DNA from: Neurospora tetraspora
Taxonomy: Eukaryota; Ascomycota; Sordariomycetes; Sordariales; Sordariaceae
Reading direction: 5' to 3'
Assembly (NCBI RefSeq): GCF_033439725.1
Contig: NW_026944383.1
Location: forward strand, 7,564,001-7,628,000
Length of the DNA: 64,000 nt
A program made the translations under genes and the position numbers. The notes under the pieces were generated by a model, which saw only the letters and a program-made list of their open reading frames with translations, made no database searches and was not told the origin of the DNA. Shown one piece after another: positions 44,859-56,867 of this stretch (the stretch's first letter is position 1; the number at the start of each line of letters is the position of its first letter).

Positions 44859-45536
44859 TCACCACCATTCCCCATGAAACAGCCCCGCCGTCGTCGTCTG
44901 CGGCAGCAGCGCCACCCGCTTCGGCAACGGCGCCAGGATCGTCAACTCCTTCGTCTGCCCCACCCCTGCATACCGATACCCATACCCATAATCCTGCCGC
45001 TCATACCACGGCACACCATCCTTGGATCCCTCTTTTGGCGACGACCGTGGCGACGACCTCGTCGACTTCAGGGAACACACCGTCGTAACCCTGCTCCTAA
45101 CTTTCTTCAACTCCTCCAACCTCTGCAACAACTTTTCCCTATTCCATAACCTCTTAACATGCAACTGCTTAACGCCGTCCTCCTCCTCGTACACCGTTCC
45201 CGGTACCGGTGGCTCGAAGAGCACCACGCTCTCCGCCCAAGCCCTAGCCTGCTCCTCGTCCGCGTCCGAGAAAGTAAACGTCACGCTATCCTCGTCGTCC
45301 GGTTGCCGCATGGTGATGAACCATGTGAGGAAGTTGGGCATAGCGAGGGTGACCTCTTTGGAGGCGGCATGATACACGGCAAGCCGTCGGTAGCCTGGCA
45401 CAGCCTGCGCATAAGGCGGCCGCGAATCTTCGGCTTCGAGGTAGGCGGCGTAGGCGGCGGCGAGGGCGCGGTGCGAGAAGACGAGGCTTATCCGGTCGTC
45501 GGAGACCGAGACGTCTATGGCTGCTAATGTCGGCAT
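44859..45536 (-). CDS. Uncharacterised fungal protein, 225 aa
   Basis: Single exon with ATG at 45536 and stop at 44859. Residues 1-120 look folded (IDVSVSDDRISLVFSHRALAAAYAAYLEAE, YRRLAVYHAASKEVTLAMPNFLTWFITMR, SVTFTFSDADEEQARAWAESVVLFEPP). A charged helix follows (KRLWNREKLLQRLEELKKVRSR), then a Ser/Lys-rich and Tyr/Gly-rich tail ending GEWW. The first part reads like a small alpha/beta domain with alternating strands. I recognise no family, and no signal or membrane segment is seen. Codon use is GC-rich like its neighbours, supporting a real gene. Confidence 0.7.
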   Translation of the reverse strand: MPTLAAIDVSVSDDRISLVFSHRALAAAYAAYLEAEDSRPPYAQAVPGYRRLAVYHAASKEVTLAMPNFLTWFITMRQPDDEDSVTFTFSDADEEQARAWAESVVLFEPPVPGTVYEEEDGVKQLHVKRLWNREKLLQRLEELKKVRSRVTTVCSLKSTRSSPRSSPKEGSKDGVPWYERQDYGYGYRYAGVGQTKELTILAPLPKRVALLPQTTTAGLFHGEWW

Positions 45537-47858
45537 GGCGCGGGCTTATCTTTTTGTTGTTTGAGGTAGAAAGAGGCGGAACTCGATGATGATGATGATG
45601 ATGCCCGGAGAGGTGGTTGAGACCAGCTCAACGGTGTGGGCAACGATTGTTTCGGTGTCGTGGTGAGTTGTCGTTGACTTTCTCTTTCTCTGTTTGTCTT
45701 GCGCTTCGCGAGCGGCTCAGCTGGTCTTGGCGGCGGCGGTCTTTGTCGGCGCTGCGAAATGCGAATGCGATAAAAGCCCAACCAACGCTGACGAGTCGAC
45801 TTTGGTCACACCCAAATCTTCGGCAGTTGTTTGCGCGCAATGTTCTCTCTCAATGTTCCTGCGACAACAACCAAGCGACCAGCAAGGCGAAAATATTGTC
45901 AAGATTTTGGTATGTGGTGAGTAGAATCGAAAACATTAATCACAAAAAGAGCCTAGGCGCGCAGCAGTAGCAGCACATGCGGTTTAAAAAAGCCTCTAGT
46001 TTTCCCCTCTAAGATCTGACATTACAACGTTCTCCATTGTTGATAATATTATGAACCAATGAAGCAGGTCCAGTTGTTTGATGTGCCTTTTCTCCCCTCC
46101 TCTTGCTCAAATTTTTTCTCTTCCACTCTTCGTTCTGTTGCATGCAAGTGGAAGCTAGATCCAGTTAAAAGTGGTGAAGTGGCACTCTCTTGCAGCATGA
46201 GCGAAACCACTGGGCGCTGAACCGCTCGACATGCACGCACTATCCTGCTTCTGTGTGAATGGATCTTCGCGGCTCACGGGGCGGGGGAAGCGTCTAAGGT
46301 CGTTTTCGGCAAAGAGGGACTATGTAGTCATAGTCGCAGTCGCAGTCGGGCACTTACCTATGCGTTCGCTTGATGCTCCAAGAAGGGTCCAACAATGAAA
46401 GAGTCTTTTTTTTCTTATCCAATGTCGCGGTGCCCATCAACTGTGTGAGCCTGCGAGAGGGAGGGATTCGCGCGAATATCTTTGCTCGTTCTCGCATTCG
46501 ATTTGTGTAGACGCACGTAGGGAGATATGGAGAATGACTATTTGCTCACTTGTCTGCGAGTCGAGTCGAGCCGTCGTGGGTCTTCCTTTTTAACCATCGA
46601 GTGCTCGCCCAATTGTTGTCAAAATCTCGGGGAGGTTCTTCGGTGCTCCATATAAAGGCATCCCGGACCCTCTCCGCATGCAACCACGGCAGGAGACTTC
46701 AACATCGGACGTCGATTTTCTGCACACCATTATCGTGCGAATCGTCGTGAGAGCTGCAAAACATGCGACGTCGACAGCTGTTGAATATCTTGATAGGTGA
46801 ACTGAGGCCATCCAGCCAGCGAAGTCGGCGATCTTCGGTTTTCCTTTCTCAGTAGACAGGTAGAGACAGAGAGGCATTTTGTTGTAGCACCGCAGGCGCA
46901 GAGTCAGACTGACGAGCCGGAGTTATTATCGAATGATGCCCAAGAGACCCAATTACACTCGGGGCTTTATGAGACCACCAGCTCTGCCTAAATTTGGCCT
47001 TTGCATTTCCGCCTTCCTTCTTTCTCGTTCGAAGAGAGAAGAGCACACTCGCCAGCCTCACTGACGGGAACTTATCGAGAGGTTTCTGTTGTATTTCGGC
47101 GGCAACTCGGCTTCGGAGCCTGGAGAGAGAGACAGCTCGAAGAAGATGATCTTCTCAACATCAACCGTGAAGAAGTCTCTGCTCCTGCAATGACTTTCTG
47201 AAGTGTTTCGAATCTGCATGTAAGAATATCGACCCGGAGAAAGACCGATATTGCATGATGCCAGATGGAGATAGCGGCACAGGGTCCAGTCCACCTCCAT
47301 CCATCTCCATCCATCTCCGGTCCATGATCCATACCTATCCCCCATCTCGTCCGTCATCGACCCCTCCCCGAGCCTCCTTCTCCGCGCGCTATTGTTGTGT
47401 GAGATCTTCAAAAGTCCCACCCGCGGATCGTTAGGCCGAAGCGGCGGGTGGAACCGCGCCAACGCAAACGGCCGCCCCGCCCGGGCATCGAACGCCAAGC
47501 CCGAATCGGTATTGTGTACCGTAGAAACTCGGGAGAGTCGCCATAGCCAAGTTGCAGAAAACGAAGGGTTAAAAGTCTGCCAGTTGCATTTGGCGGCCGT
47601 CAATGAGCATGTACGTGGCTGTCGGACACCTCTAACCCTGCATCAGCTACCTATGGCGAATTCCGCGAGTTTCTACGGTAGGTCCACTTCTCTCACCTCG
47701 GCCAGCCGCCAACGGGGCGGCGGGGCGGCCAGGAGTCACCGCTGGCCGCTGCACCTTCCCACCGACCCGCAGACTGGACCCAGCAATTGCACTTAATAAG
47801 GACAACTAACAGGACCCAACGTCAACAAATCGAACAGATTAACAGAGTTGACTCAACT
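45537..47858. other. Intergenic stretch, 2.3 kb
   Basis: No convincing gene. There is a small ATG (GATGAT) repeat near 45583-45602 in the probable leader of the 225-aa gene, and a CCATCCATCTCC microrepeat near 47297-47318. Confidence 0.5.
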
Positions 47859-47930
47859 GGCTCTGTGGTGTAGTGGTAGCATACTTGCTTTGGGTGCAAG
47901 TGGTCCCAGGTTCGAACCCTGGCTGAGCCC
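47859..47930 (+). tRNA. tRNA-Pro (TGG)
   Basis: The 72-nt cloverleaf has anticodon loop TTTGGGT between CTTGC and GCAAG, giving anticodon TGG. The T-arm is CCAGG-TTCGAAC-CCTGG. The acceptor GGCTCTG/CTGAGCC has one T-T mismatch at the sixth pair. T-rich sequence from 47953 would end transcription. No intron. Confidence 0.94.
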
Positions 47931-50900
47931 TGAAGCAATCTATCTGTTCAACTTTTTTTCCTCTTTTTCTTCTTTTGGCTTTTTGATTTTCAGTTCCTGA
48001 ATTGGATGCAGTCGGTCGGGATCGTCCCTGGCAGGGATTCTTTTTGGGGAATTGAGGCTCAAAAGTTTAAAAAAGAAACCGGTATCCCAAGGGTTTGAAA
48101 GGTGTGTGTGTGCACGGTATGACGTCCTTTCACATGCTTGTCTTCTCCTGATGATGCGTCCATTCGTGATGGTCAGTCATAACCACGCGACCAGTAACTC
48201 AAGGAAGCAGAAGATGAGTAAAAGGAGTAAAAGCTTTCGTGTCGATGGCCTAACTGTTTATGCGGTTGATGCTTCTTGAACCTCACCATCGGGCGGTGAG
48301 GTGACGGTGATTTAAGGTTTGGTGTTCGCTGGAGGAGGTCCAGGAGTTCATGTCGAAGACAAATGTTCTAGATCACGAATGCCAGAATATACTTAGAACA
48401 CCCGGTATCCCTTTTGACGTCCGATAAAGTTCTGTATGCCGAACTACATCCTCCTCAAACCCTCTCTCCCTCACGGGATTCGATCCCGCCCTGCCACCAG
48501 GACGACCTGGCATCAGATAAAAGTTTGATCTTACTTAGAGGCAAGAACAAGCGGCAATACATCGTCATTCGTCTTTCAGTCGCCACGAAGTACCCGTACC
48601 GCGTTGAATTACCCAGCTATAGCAAGTTTCATGTCCTGTCCTTCCTGAGACCGATGCTTAACCACCAGATTTTCAGTATTTGCACGATTCAACGCGAGCG
48701 AAATATTGGCTCCGACGTCCATGGGATGGAAATTGGAATGCAACTGGAAGCAAGCACAACAAATGATTCCAGTTGTCAGTATTCACAGTGAACCAATTAT
48801 AAGGGAAAATTTATCATCACCACCGCCGCGACTAGAACTTCGCTCACGCAAGTTGTTCCACATGGTACGCTTTCACCTAGATAGAAAACATATCAACACA
48901 ACCAAGATTGAATGAAGTGGGGGACAAACATTGGTGTCAACGGAGCGCCAGACTTAGTAACGCCGGAAATTTACAAGAGCAAACTTTGCTCGGTCATCGG
49001 ACGTTGACAGACCCGAACGAGGAAAGTCGCGGTGTCCTTGGAGGAAGTTTCTCCTAAAAAGCATTCCAAGACGCTTGAAGGTCAAAAGCACACAACCATC
49101 CTCATGACACTCGGTTACCCAGATTTGAGGATACAAGATTTCCGTAGCCATATGCGAATATGAACCAAATAGATCAAATTGCGAATGTTTTCAAGTCATC
49201 AAGCCTGGTTCACTGCTTGTATGGGGAGGCCTACCCCATTATACAAAACCGGAAACTGCTAGTTCTCTTCGGCGGCCCTTGGATCTGGGATTACCCACTG
49301 GTTTTTGTGAGCCGAAAGCAACTCGCGAGAGCGCCATACGAGGATGTTAGTCAAAGAAGACACTACTAGTCCATATTCGAGCGTGCCGCTCTGCCTGGAG
49401 ATAATGAGAAATGGTACACGCCTGCGATACTCCCGTGATTGTTGTCGGTGGAAAGACCGATGTCTACCTTCTTTTGAGACAACGTCGATCGCACATGATG
49501 ATACTTTAAGAGATTGGACTGTGTGTCTGCCCGAACATAGTCTTCGAATCGCCAACACATCAACGTTGCTCCATGCTCACTATGATAGACTGGCTTTGGT
49601 GCTTGTTCAGGGTTTCGCTGAGCTTCTTTCCCCAGCAGCGCAGAGAGAAGCCAGTAGGGGGAATTGAAGTAATCTGGCTGAGGCCTTGGGGTCCGGTGTT
49701 CGTCATAAAAGAGTAACAAGTCAAACGCATGTGAAGGCCAGAGAGATAGACGCCCGTGTAATAGATACGGACATAACTCCAATGATAGGGGTCAATCGCG
49801 AGGAAGTTGTCTTTCAGTGTCTCGGTAGATCTTTGGAGCACTCCAGGCCAAAAGATATCCCTTCAATCGAGTGTCAGGAATGCCGAACAGCAATTGCATA
49901 GTCTCGGTCATATCATTACCTTTGCCGACTCTTCTGCCAAGCTCGGCAACCGGACAACCTACCTACGTGATAACTTCCAACTACGATGGCGTTGCTGATG
50001 CTGCTGCTTGACCACCGGAGAGAGAGAGAGAGGGTATGAATACCCATGCTTTTATCTTGCACGCCTCGAGGTCCGGTATGTCAACGAAGGGGCTGGAGGC
50101 CGCAGCTTTATCACCGCAGTTTCGCGAGATCAACGGCCCGAATAGGCGAGAAGGTCGACCGTCCGACGTTCCATTGTGTTTGAGCCGCCAGACAGACTTC
50201 CAGGGAGACCGGAGCATGGAATCCTGGCTTCCAACTTAGGGGAAAACATGTGGACTCTGGGAGATGACAAGGAAGGATCGTCCATGCCATCACACCTTGA
50301 TGGCCAACGTCAGACCTCCACCACTCGGGGGGGCTTGGAAAGTAGCTGTTCTTGACCATTTGTGGAAATGTTTGACCAGCTGTGGCCTGTCTCGAGCAAC
50401 ATGATCCAACGCAGTAATGTCAACGAGCCGAGGTCGGAACTCTCTGGCGTGGAAATATCGTTCATGTTGTCCACATCCGGCATATCGGGCGAAGGACCGT
50501 TGTTTGGTTGTAGATGACACTCGTCCGGCCGAGTCCGTAAGCAGGGTGGACATGTAGACGCCCCGTAACACCAGACACTACTATTTGCCCATGTTGTGTA
50601 CCGTGATCCGAGTCGAACGCCACGGCGCCAAAGGACTCGAGCGTCCACCTGCCAGCCAGCCCACCAGCCCACCCGGTAGCGAGGGAGCGGAAAGCACCTC
50701 TACGAGTAGGTAACCGGCGACCGAAACTTGTAGGGTGTTGGTCGATAGAGCTCCAGCATTGAAGCTTCGGGAGTGTCGAAGATAACAAGCAATCCCCTGA
50801 GCTTTATATTTGTTCGATGCCAGTGGCCAGCGCTCGAAATCGCCGTTTTGGGCTGGTGAAGTTGACTGCACCGCGGACAGTAACCTGTGACATTGTCTTT

Positions 50901-53900
50901 GCGTTTGGATCTTGGTGTCTTTTTTATAGGCTCGACTCGATTGGGTGAGCTATCAAGACGATATCCGTACTCCGAAGTTCGGTCGGTGTTACACAAGAGC
51001 GCAATGCATCTGCGCTGTATCGTTTGCCGTGCTCGTCCGAACTTCGTCGAACGTGCTGCTCTTCGCTTCTGGATCGGCGTCGAATGCGGTAGGTAACTCG
51101 GCGGTGGATACTTCTCGGCGCGAGGAGGGGCGTTTTCGGAGACGGGTCACATCGTGAGATTGGATGCTTGTTCTCAATTGACTTTTGTGGCGGTCCACAG
51201 AAAAAGTCTGGTTCTTGTTTCCATCATCATCGCAAGCGGGAGTGTCTGCCGAAGACATGACGTCCTCGATGCTGAGCCAAGATCCAATGGCCAGCGGATG
51301 TCATCGTTATCAGCTTGGGTGATGGTTCGTGCAGTACCCGCGATAAGGGCTAGCCGCTTGTAAAAAGCCGCTGCTAAAAATGAAGACACACAGGAAAGGC
51401 CCGTGCTTATCGCGGACCCAGCGCAAAATGTCAAACCGAAGTCCAAAAAGGCAAGGGTCTCGCAGCCATTTGCCAACTGCCAAGCCGTTTGCCAACTCGC
51501 TAGCGCGCGGCGGGGCTACGGAACAACCTTGTTCTTTTAACCGGTCGATCCTGTCGCCCAACCAGGGCCAACCAGCCGCCAAGTCCACCACCCGATGGCC
51601 ATCAAGGTTCTCACTTCCATGCGCCCTTGCGCTCCATCACATCAGTTGGCAAGTTGGCGAAACCGAGCGATGACACCCTCACCAACACGAAGAAGAAATG
51701 GCTAGAAACCAGGACGACGAGAACAATGAGCTGAGCAGCGAGAGTTTCCAGCCGTGAGCATGCAACAATTCTTTTTTGAACCAACATCCCAACAGTCACA
51801 AGCAATCATGTCCATGCGCGGTTTGCTGCATCGCTCCCACACAAAGCCGAGCCTCCGTTGCTGACCGACCTTTTGTCGCATTACTCTTTTGTGCCGTCTG
51901 CAGCTGTCACATCCTGTGTGCCTTGGCCAGTTACATTGATTGCGCGTTCCGCTCACAGCATTGAGACGATGATATCGATTAATATCGAGTATTAAGTGGC
52001 CAGCCTCAAACTTGCTCAAAAGAAGGAGGGAGCGAGGGACTGGGCTAGTGCAGTATGCACGAAACCCAAGAGCAACGGCGCAACAGTGGACAGCTTCATG
52101 ATGTTGACTTGGCGAGTGGCTGGCTGCAAAGACTGAGACGAGTGACTATCGAGTCTGTCTGCTGATGCTTCCTCCTCATCTTGCCGTATTTATCCTCATC
52201 CTGAGTTCTGTTGCCCAGCCTTGGCTGTCAAGCAACATCCGAGAACAGGCTGATCGTGCTCATGCAGAGATGGTTCATGGTGAGCCGTTGCGGTCGAGTG
52301 AGCATATCCCAGCCATAGTGAGGAGTCCATCAAGGTGTCTGAAGGATGAGGGACTCGGTTCAATTCTCATGATGCCTCATCTTGGCGGCATGCTGGTGTT
52401 GAGCCAAGAAAGCCTCTCCTGGACCTAACTCCGAAATCCTGAAGTTTGGCCTTAGTGGACGTCGTGGGGGTGGTGGGCAACAGGGAAAAAGAAAATGAGT
52501 AGAGACAACGGATGGACTTGGCGCGAATCGCTACAGGGCTCCCGTGTTGATGTTGGTGACTTCTGAGAGCTTACCTGTACGGTAGGCTGGGGCTGAAAGA
52601 CGGAGAAATATCGATGTGTGAAAGCTTCAGTGGCAGTGATGTCGAGAATCAAGCATCCCGAACGCTTTTATGGATCGGTATCCTTGTTTCCGATAAGCGC
52701 GTGGCATCCCCACGGGCCACATGTCTCCAAGAGCACATGTCTCACGACCGGATATTCGAGAAGAATTCTTCACACTGATGAGGTGTGCTTCTGAGGAGTT
52801 TGGGGATGAAGCATCGCACATCGAGAACAATGATCGTTGCACTGACTGAATGATGTTCCTTCCACTTGGATACAATGGAAGAATGCAGCTGCAGATGCTC
52901 GATTGACACAATGGCAACTGCCAGTTTCGGATGAAAGAGAAGTCTGGTTGGCGCCTTCCAATCAATGAGAATCAATGACAATTACGCAAAGTTGAGCCCC
53001 ACCGCAGCAGGGGTTATACCGGGACGTTTTAAGAAGGTACGTACCGTCGGAGCGCGCAGGGAGCTATCTGGCCATCAAGGTTCTCAACCATCAAGGTGCC
53101 CTCAGTGCTGAGACAAGCTTAGGACCCGTACCACGCCCCGTTGCGCCAGGAAAGGCAGCTCACCCATTGGCTGAGAGCCGTCTTTACCAAGAAATCGACT
53201 CCACCGCCTGCAAAAACTACTTGTCCTGCTGCTTTTCCCTCTTCCGTGGCCGCCGCCAGCCTCTGCTCGGTGTGTGTCCGTGTCTGCTCGTGCTCCCCTC
53301 CCTCACGTGGGCCGTTTGGAAAACTGGACATCTTGAATCTGTCAATTTCTCCCAATCTCCGTTCTCCCTCGCCTTCCCATTGTTGTGTTCGCGAACCTCT
53401 TTTCGCCAATTCCCAATTCCAATTCGTCTCTGCAGGGCTCGCTCGGCACATCCCGCGCCCCTCGCCGCCAAGTCCCCAATTCGACATCCCCAAAAGTGGA
53501 ATTGGCGCGTCACTCACTCCGTCCCGTCTGAAGCTTCCGAGACACTCAACCTGGATCCACCACCACGAGCTTGGCCTACCTTTACGACCCCGACGACCGT
53601 TACAACTTGGAGCCTTGTACATCCACGCCCCTCGATCATATACCAATTAGGCAATTCGACCGAAGCAGTAGACGTCTCAAACCACACGGCAATCTTCATC
53701 GCGACATTGTTCATCAGCCAATCTCACCCTTCACTTCACTCCCGCAAGTCAACCCACTCACTTGAGCCTCCAGCCTCGCTACTTAAGAGTTGTCACGCCT
53801 TCAGCCTATACTTCCCTCATCCCTCACTGAGAGAAGGACATCCTAGCCTGGTCTACTCACGCAACCCATCAGCTACTCTTACGATATCCGGCAGCCTCCA

Positions 53901-54018
53901 AACGAGAATAGCCTCTCTTCAGCTCACACTATATCATCTCAACCTCTAGGCTTCACGCAGCCTATACTTCTCTCGGTGGCCCTTGACCTCCGGGGCTACC
54001 GGTATCCCTAATCTCATC
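47931..54018. other. Gene-poor stretch, 6.1 kb
   Basis: I find no protein gene I would support. Frames of 60-140 codons occur at 48.4, 49.4, 50.3-51.0, 51.3-51.7, 52.2 and 53.1-53.9 kb on both strands, with no motif and no consistent splice pattern. The 53.1-53.95 kb part is pyrimidine-rich and is probably the promoter and long leader of the ZIP gene. Confidence 0.5.
53076..53097 (+). promoter_or_regulatory. Paired CAAGGT elements upstream of the ZIP gene (possible zinc-response sites)
   Basis: CAAGGT occurs at 53076-53081 and 53092-53097, each inside CCATCAAGGT and 16 bp apart. The second reads ACCATCAAGGT, one base from the Zap1 palindrome ACCTTNAAGGT. CAAGGT is also the core reported for the Aspergillus zinc regulator ZafA. 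The sites lie about 0.93 kb before the ATG, so their function is only suggested. Confidence 0.4.
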
Positions 54019-55749
54019 ATGGCTCGCCTACTCCCCTCAGACAGGAAATCTATCCTTCAGTATGCCGTGACGGCGCTCCTTCTTCAGTCCACCTCCGCCT
54101 CTCAGATACAACACAGAGCGCCCCAGGTCACAGCTGCTCCCACCGCAACCACCGCCCCAGCCACCGTTCCCACCGCCATTTCGGGCTGTCACTTGCACGA
54201 TACAGAAGTGTAAGTGCCTTGATATCAGTCCTTTGTGTGTCACTGGATTACTGACCTGGCCGCTACAGATTGTGCCTGGCTGGTGAAACCGAGTACTCTA
54301 TTCACACTACAGCCACTGCTACCTCTGAGCTTCCCGCTCAGTTTACAGGATGCCACTCTCACGACGATGCGCTGTACGTCTTGTTGCCACCACCTTGCTT
54401 GTCTCGTGGCCCATATTGACTGGAAGCAGATTCTGTGTAACACCAAGTGGAGATGATGTGGAGATCTCACTAATAGCCAAGGAATCTGAAGAAGGTCACG
54501 ATGATCACGACCATGATGAACATGAAGCGACGTCCTCTACCAGCGAAAAGATATGCCACTTCCACGCTGGTATCGAACAATGCACTGGTGGTGATGAGCA
54601 TGAGGCGGTGAGTGCAACATGCGAGAGGACGGACCGGAACTACAACATCCGTCTCAGAGTCGGTCTCCTATTCGCCATGTTGGCAACCAGCTCCATTGGT
54701 GTCTTCGGTCCCATTTTGCTCTCGAGCTTTGTCTCGCCAAACAATGTCTTCATCACCATCTTGAGGCAATTCGGCACTGGCGTCGTCATCGCGACTGCGT
54801 TTATCCACCTCTTTAGTGAAGCTCAACAAATGTTTGCCAGCGAATGTCTGGGAGAACTTAGTTACGAGAGCACAGCAGCTGCCATCTCCATGGCCGGCAT
54901 GTTCATTTCGTTCCTTGCAGAGTATCTCGGCGTTCGTGTCTTGCAGTGGCACGCCGCCAAGACGGAGGCACGCAACATCGAGAACGGTGGAGAGAAGGGA
55001 GACTCGGCTCAGAGGACCGAGATGGTCAACATCATGGTCTTGGAGTGCGGTGTTGTCTTCCATTCTATGCGTAAGTTACACCGGTCCTACTACCCTTCCT
55101 GTTGGACCACCGCTGATCAAGTATCACAGTGGTTGGCATTACCCTGGTTGTTGCTGGCGACACCTTCTTCCTCACCCTTTTCGCAGTAATTGTATTCCAT
55201 CAAATGTTTGAGGGCATTGCCCTTGGTTCTCGCATCGCGGCCCTCGGAACTCTCCCACCGATCAACGCGGCCTCCTCGGTCCACAGTCATTCGCACCACG
55301 GTCACAGCCACCACGGCCACAGTCACAGTCACGCCCATGAGGTTAAGCGCCCAAGCCTGCCTACTGAACCCACATCGCCAACGGGTACGGACCATGGAGT
55401 GGTCTCTGAAGACGAGTCCGTGGGACTCACCGTCATCAAGCCTGTCTCGCTCAAGAAGAAGCTCCTCCTGGCTTCCGGTTTCGCCTTGGTCACTCCTATC
55501 GGCATGGCCATAGGTATTGGCGTACTCAAGCAGTTCAACGGCAACGATCCTTCGACCATCATTGCTATCGGCACTCTCGACGCCGTTTCGGCTGGCATCC
55601 TTATGTGGGTTGGCATCGTCGAAATGTGGGCTCATGACTGGATGTTGGGCGGCGAGATGACCACTTCCGGTCCTCTGCGGACACTTGCTGGCCTTACTGC
55701 CCTTATCGCGGGTCTGGCTTTGATGAGCTTGCTTGGAAAGTGGGCTTGA
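54019..55749 (+). CDS. ZIP-family zinc/iron transporter with Cys/His-rich N-terminal ectodomain, 518 aa
   Basis: Exons are 54019-54209, 54269-54373, 54430-55070 and 55130-55749; introns are 59, 56 and 59 nt. A hydrophobic stretch after residue 15 suggests a signal sequence. Residues 55-150 carry three CHxHx5C motifs (C57-C66, C92-C101, C141-C150) and an acidic His stretch (GHDDHDHDEHE), probably binding metal outside the membrane. The transporter body has about eight membrane helices: LLFAMLATSSIGVFGPIL, TGVVIATAFIHLFSEA, SMAGMFISFLAEYLGV, ECGVVFHSMLVGITLVVAGD, LFAVIVFHQMFEGIALGSRIA, then FALVTPIGMAIGIGV, LDAVSAGILMWVGIVEMWAHD and a last helix. The HxxxE metal sites of ZIP helices 4 and 5 are visible (HSMLVG, HQMFEG). 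A His-rich loop follows helix 5. ZIP proteins import zinc or iron into the cytosol. Confidence 0.95.
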
Positions 55750-55793
55750 GAGACTTGCACGTCGCACACTCTTCTTTCTGGGATACCTATTTG

Positions 55794-55825
<32 letters not shown>

Positions 55826-56769
55826 GATTCGCCGGCGTTTCTCCAAAAATATCGGGTTACGGTTATTGGGCATAGCGATTGGAAAATTTTGCTTGGATGG
55901 CGTTGATCACACAAAAAGTTAATGGGTTTGCATATGGCGCAAAAGATACCTAATGAAGCATATCTTGACATGACAGCATGACATGGAAAGCATTCGAATT
56001 TTCGAGAGCAAGCAAGTTGACGCATATTGGTAGAAGAGAGACAAAGTTTAGATGACCAAACCAACAATTCATGATCTTGGTACACTTATTTCATTGTTCA
56101 AACGTGACAATGGGGCACAACATCAGACAGCATATCCTGCATTTGGCAGTAAGGAGGGGTCCGAGTCTTGTGCAACTTCGAGGTCGCATCTGTCGTTGAT
56201 CACCAAGCAGTGTTAGGCGAGGACGACATGGAATCTCGCACGTAGGGTCTTGTACGATGGCTGGCCTCAACACATGATAGACAGCTGTTCATTGTTAACA
56301 CTTGATGATTCTAGTGTACAATGAAGCATACATGCTCCAATGGATGATCTCCTTCTCTCCAGAAGCAAGTCAAAGGACTCACTCTTTCCTATTCGCCTCT
56401 TTGGTTCGATACAATCTCCATTGTAGAAAAATGAGATCGGGACTTCGACTGGTGAAAAAGATGCCTAGGTGGCTAAGCTAGCTCTCTCAATTGGCATTGT
56501 CCATGCACTTCTTTGTCACCATGGCAAAGGAACACGACCTTTTCTGTGGATTTGTTCAAGCTTTGTTTCATGGCCCAAAAGAGGAAGCGGTACATCGCTA
56601 GCCAGGAACAATGCATGTGTTGCGACATTGCACATTGTGCATCGTACATGCATACACAGAACAGAAGAACACGAAATGATTCACAACAAAAACGAAAGAA
56701 GCCAAACATTGATAACAGTAAGGAGGCAATCGAGGATGAGGACAAAATAACAAAAAGTGGAAAAAGAAA
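55750..56769. other. Intergenic stretch after the ZIP gene
   Basis: It contains a 30-nt T tract (55795-55824) in the probable 3' UTR. No gene seen. Confidence 0.5.
55795..55824. repeat. Poly-T tract, 30 nt
   Basis: An uninterrupted T run 46 bp after the ZIP stop codon. Confidence 0.9.
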
Positions 56770-56867
56770 TGCCCAATAACAGGATTGAACTGTTGACCTT
56801 CGCATGGACTTGATATCAGAAGAATCCGATATTAGTACGACGCTCTAACCAGCTGAGCTAATCGGGC
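56770..56867 (-). tRNA. tRNA-Ile (AAT) with an intron of about 24 nt
   Basis: On the minus strand the acceptor GCCCGAT pairs with ATTGGGC and the discriminator is A. The D-arm is AGCTCAGCTGGTTAGAGC. The anticodon stem TCGTA/TGCGA encloses loop CTAATA+A, giving anticodon AAT. About 24 nt between position 37 and the 3' half of the loop form a canonical tRNA intron. The T-arm contains GTTCAATCC. The 98-nt length fits. Confidence 0.92.

Noticed and set aside
48470-48515. GGGATTCGATCCC, similar to a tRNA T-arm
   Set aside because: The loop is out of register and there is no matching D-arm or anticodon arm upstream.
53141-53949. Plus-strand frames of 169 and 260 codons before the ZIP gene
   Set aside because: They overlap in different frames within a pyrimidine-rich leader and promoter; Ser/Pro/Leu-rich composition follows from C/T-rich DNA.
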